A stretch of DNA of 36,024 bases, taken from assembly GCA_012798135.1 (NCBI GenBank), contig JAAZNU010000011.1, forward strand, positions 1-36,024, read 5' to 3'. Source of the DNA: Veillonellaceae bacterium. Lineage in GTDB: Bacteria; Bacillota_C; Negativicutes; UBA1444. Positions within the stretch are counted from its first letter, which is position 1; every line of letters starts with the position of its first letter. The position numbers were made by a program, and so were the translations under genes. Shown piece after piece: positions 34,779-36,024 of the stretch. Under the pieces are notes generated by a model. It made no database searches. It worked only from the letters and a program-made list of their open reading frames with translations, and was not told the DNA's origin.

Positions 34779-35828
34779 ATGAAAAGGGAAAAAATACTGT
34801 GGCTACTGTCGGGGGTAATGGTGGTGGTGTTTGCCGCCATGCTTCTGGCTGGATGCGGTGGAGCCAAGAACGCGGAAAAACCGGCCGCTAAGCCAGAAGC
34901 CGCCAAGTCGGCTCTTCGGGTGGCGATGGTGCTGACCGGACCAATCAATGATGCGGGCTGGAATGAATCGGCTTATAAAGGATTAATGGCAGCCAAGGAC
35001 AAGTTCAAAGTAAATGTGGCCTACACGGAAAATGTTCCGCAACCGGATTTTGAATCCGTCATCCGCGATTATGCGGACAAAGGCTATAACTTAGTCATTC
35101 TTCATGGATTTGAGTTTTCCGATGTGGTTAAAGCAATATCGCCACAATATCCTAAGGTGACTTTCGCAGTGGTCAACGGCAATGGATTTCAAGAACCTAA
35201 TATGCTGTCTCTGCGTTTCAACACGCCCCAAACCGGTTTCTTGGCAGGAGCAATGGCTGGTTTGCTTACCCAAACGAATACGGTGGGTATGATCGGCGGA
35301 ACTAAATTGCCGCATATTCAGGACGGGCTGAAAGGATTTGAAGCTGGTGCTAAATATGTAAATCCTAAGGTGAAAGTATTGACCGGTTTCACTGAAACCA
35401 TGTCGGATGTCGCAAAAGGAAAGGAAATGGCCATGGCCATGATCGAGCAGGGGGCCGATGTCGTCAGTGGCAATGCCAATCAAGCTAGTCTTGGTATCAT
35501 CGATGCTGCCAAGACCAAGAAAATTAAAGCAATCGGTTATATCAGCGACCAATATAATGTGGCACCGGATACTGTATTTGTATCCGCGGTCCAAAGCGTT
35601 ACCTTCATGATTGAAACAATTATCGGTAAAGCTGTAAAGAATGAAGCCAAACCCGCTCTATATCTGATGGGTGTCAATGAAAGCGCAATTTTCCTGTCCG
35701 ATTTCCACGGCAATGATTCCAAGCTGCCGGCAGGGGCTGCCGAAAAGTTGAAAGACGTTGTAGCCAAGATTAAAGACGGTTCATTGAAAAAACAAGGTGT
35801 TTTGCCCAAGTCGATTTTCGAGAAATAG
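34779..35828 (+). CDS. BMP-family ABC transporter substrate-binding lipoprotein
   Basis: 349 residues. A signal peptide ends in the lipobox LAGC (Cys26), then an Ala/Lys/Pro linker, then a periplasmic-binding fold of the BMP/PnrA (Med) family: LRVAMVLTGPINDAGWNESAYKG at the start and VGMIGGTKLPHIQDGLKGFEAGAK in the middle. Members bind purine and other nucleosides. It is the receptor of an importer whose membrane and ATPase genes would lie downstream, beyond the window. GGGAGG precedes the ATG. Together with the deaminase it suggests uptake and breakdown of a nucleobase-like compound. Confidence 0.9.
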   Translation: MKREKILWLLSGVMVVVFAAMLLAGCGGAKNAEKPAAKPEAAKSALRVAMVLTGPINDAGWNESAYKGLMAAKDKFKVNVAYTENVPQPDFESVIRDYADKGYNLVILHGFEFSDVVKAISPQYPKVTFAVVNGNGFQEPNMLSLRFNTPQTGFLAGAMAGLLTQTNTVGMIGGTKLPHIQDGLKGFEAGAKYVNPKVKVLTGFTETMSDVAKGKEMAMAMIEQGADVVSGNANQASLGIIDAAKTKKIKAIGYISDQYNVAPDTVFVSAVQSVTFMIETIIGKAVKNEAKPALYLMGVNESAIFLSDFHGNDSKLPAGAAEKLKDVVAKIKDGSLKKQGVLPKSIFEK

Positions 35829-35840
35829 TTTCGGGTGCTG

Positions 35841-35882
35841 ACAGGGGGGGATGTGGCGCAGCAGAGTACCATATCCCCCTGT
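35841..35882 (+). other. Stable hairpin after the binding-protein gene
   Basis: ACAGGGGGGGATGTGG (35841-35856) pairs with CCATATCCCCCTGT (35869-35882) with small bulges. There is no following T-run. It resembles hairpins that protect binding protein mRNA in transporter operons rather than an intrinsic terminator. Confidence 0.5.
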
Positions 35883-36005
35883 AAGGAGCATTCCTGTAGC
35901 GAGTAAAAATAGACTTTGAAAAAAGAGACGCCCGGCAATACAATGGCAATGTGCTGACTCCGGCAAGAAAGGCACAAAACCAAAATATTGAGGAGGCGTC
36001 CCAAG

Positions 36006-36024
36006 ATGAAGTTTACCCAAAACG
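36006..36024 (+). CDS. Start of an unidentified downstream gene (cut by window edge)
   Basis: ATG at 36006 follows GAGGAGG at 35989-35995 and reads MKFTQN before the window ends. Given its position it may belong to the importer, but six residues cannot identify it. GACGCC (35927-35932) could pair with GGCGTC (35995-36000), which overlaps its ribosome-binding site. Confidence 0.55.

Overview
This window looks like the chromosome of a spore-forming, double-membraned Firmicute (class Negativicutes, Sporomusaceae-like). This is an inference from gene content. Firmicute-type families (DUF1405/YpjA, an ANTAR regulator with an H_kinase_N-type kinase, a GerMN lipoprotein beside an AMIN/amidase, a perfect CIRCE on groESL, a ykkC-class leader on the pur operon) occur together with a predicted outer-membrane beta-barrel that has a signal peptide and a C-terminal Phe. 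GTG and TTG starts are common. I saw no tRNA, rRNA, CRISPR array, insertion sequence or integrase.

Layout. 1-2271: NitT/TauT-type ABC importer (binding protein cut by the window edge, permease, ATPase). 2274-7269: ogt, a HAD phosphatase, acpS, bifunctional nnr, cell-wall amidase and a GerMN lipoprotein, closely packed on the + strand. 7465-10157: a Tat-signal metallophosphoesterase followed by the outer-membrane barrel. 10258-11370 (minus): alanine racemase. 11491-14124: tsaE-tsaB-rimI-tsaD for tRNA t6A synthesis, with overlapping genes. 14125-14275: a gap with two perfect DnaA boxes 21 bp apart. 14276-17377: histidine kinase, ANTAR regulator, hexapeptide acyltransferase and DUF1405 membrane protein. 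17476-19598: groES-groEL with promoter, CIRCE and terminator. 19627-22757: a 2-hydroxyacid dehydrogenase, a DUF441 membrane protein and guaA.

22811-30432 is a purine operon with a consensus promoter and a leader that reads as a ykkC-family riboswitch, most likely the PRPP subtype, ending in an intrinsic terminator. It is followed by purE-purC-purF-purM-purN-purH-purD. purB, purK, purL/S/Q are absent here. guaA lies just upstream with its own promoter, so AMP/GMP supply is concentrated in this region.

30509-31912 (minus) is a GlcD-type FAD oxidase sharing a bidirectional terminator with purD. A 674-bp intergenic region follows, holding two inverted repeats, a possible ferredoxin remnant, a good promoter and a short leader with a very strong terminator upstream of its first gene. 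That leader appears to control a GntR/UTRA regulator, an amidohydrolase of the nucleobase-deaminase type and a BMP-family lipoprotein (nucleoside-type importer), whose downstream genes run off the window. The least explained parts are this leader, the DnaA-box cluster, and the pairing of the Tat phosphatase with the outer-membrane barrel.
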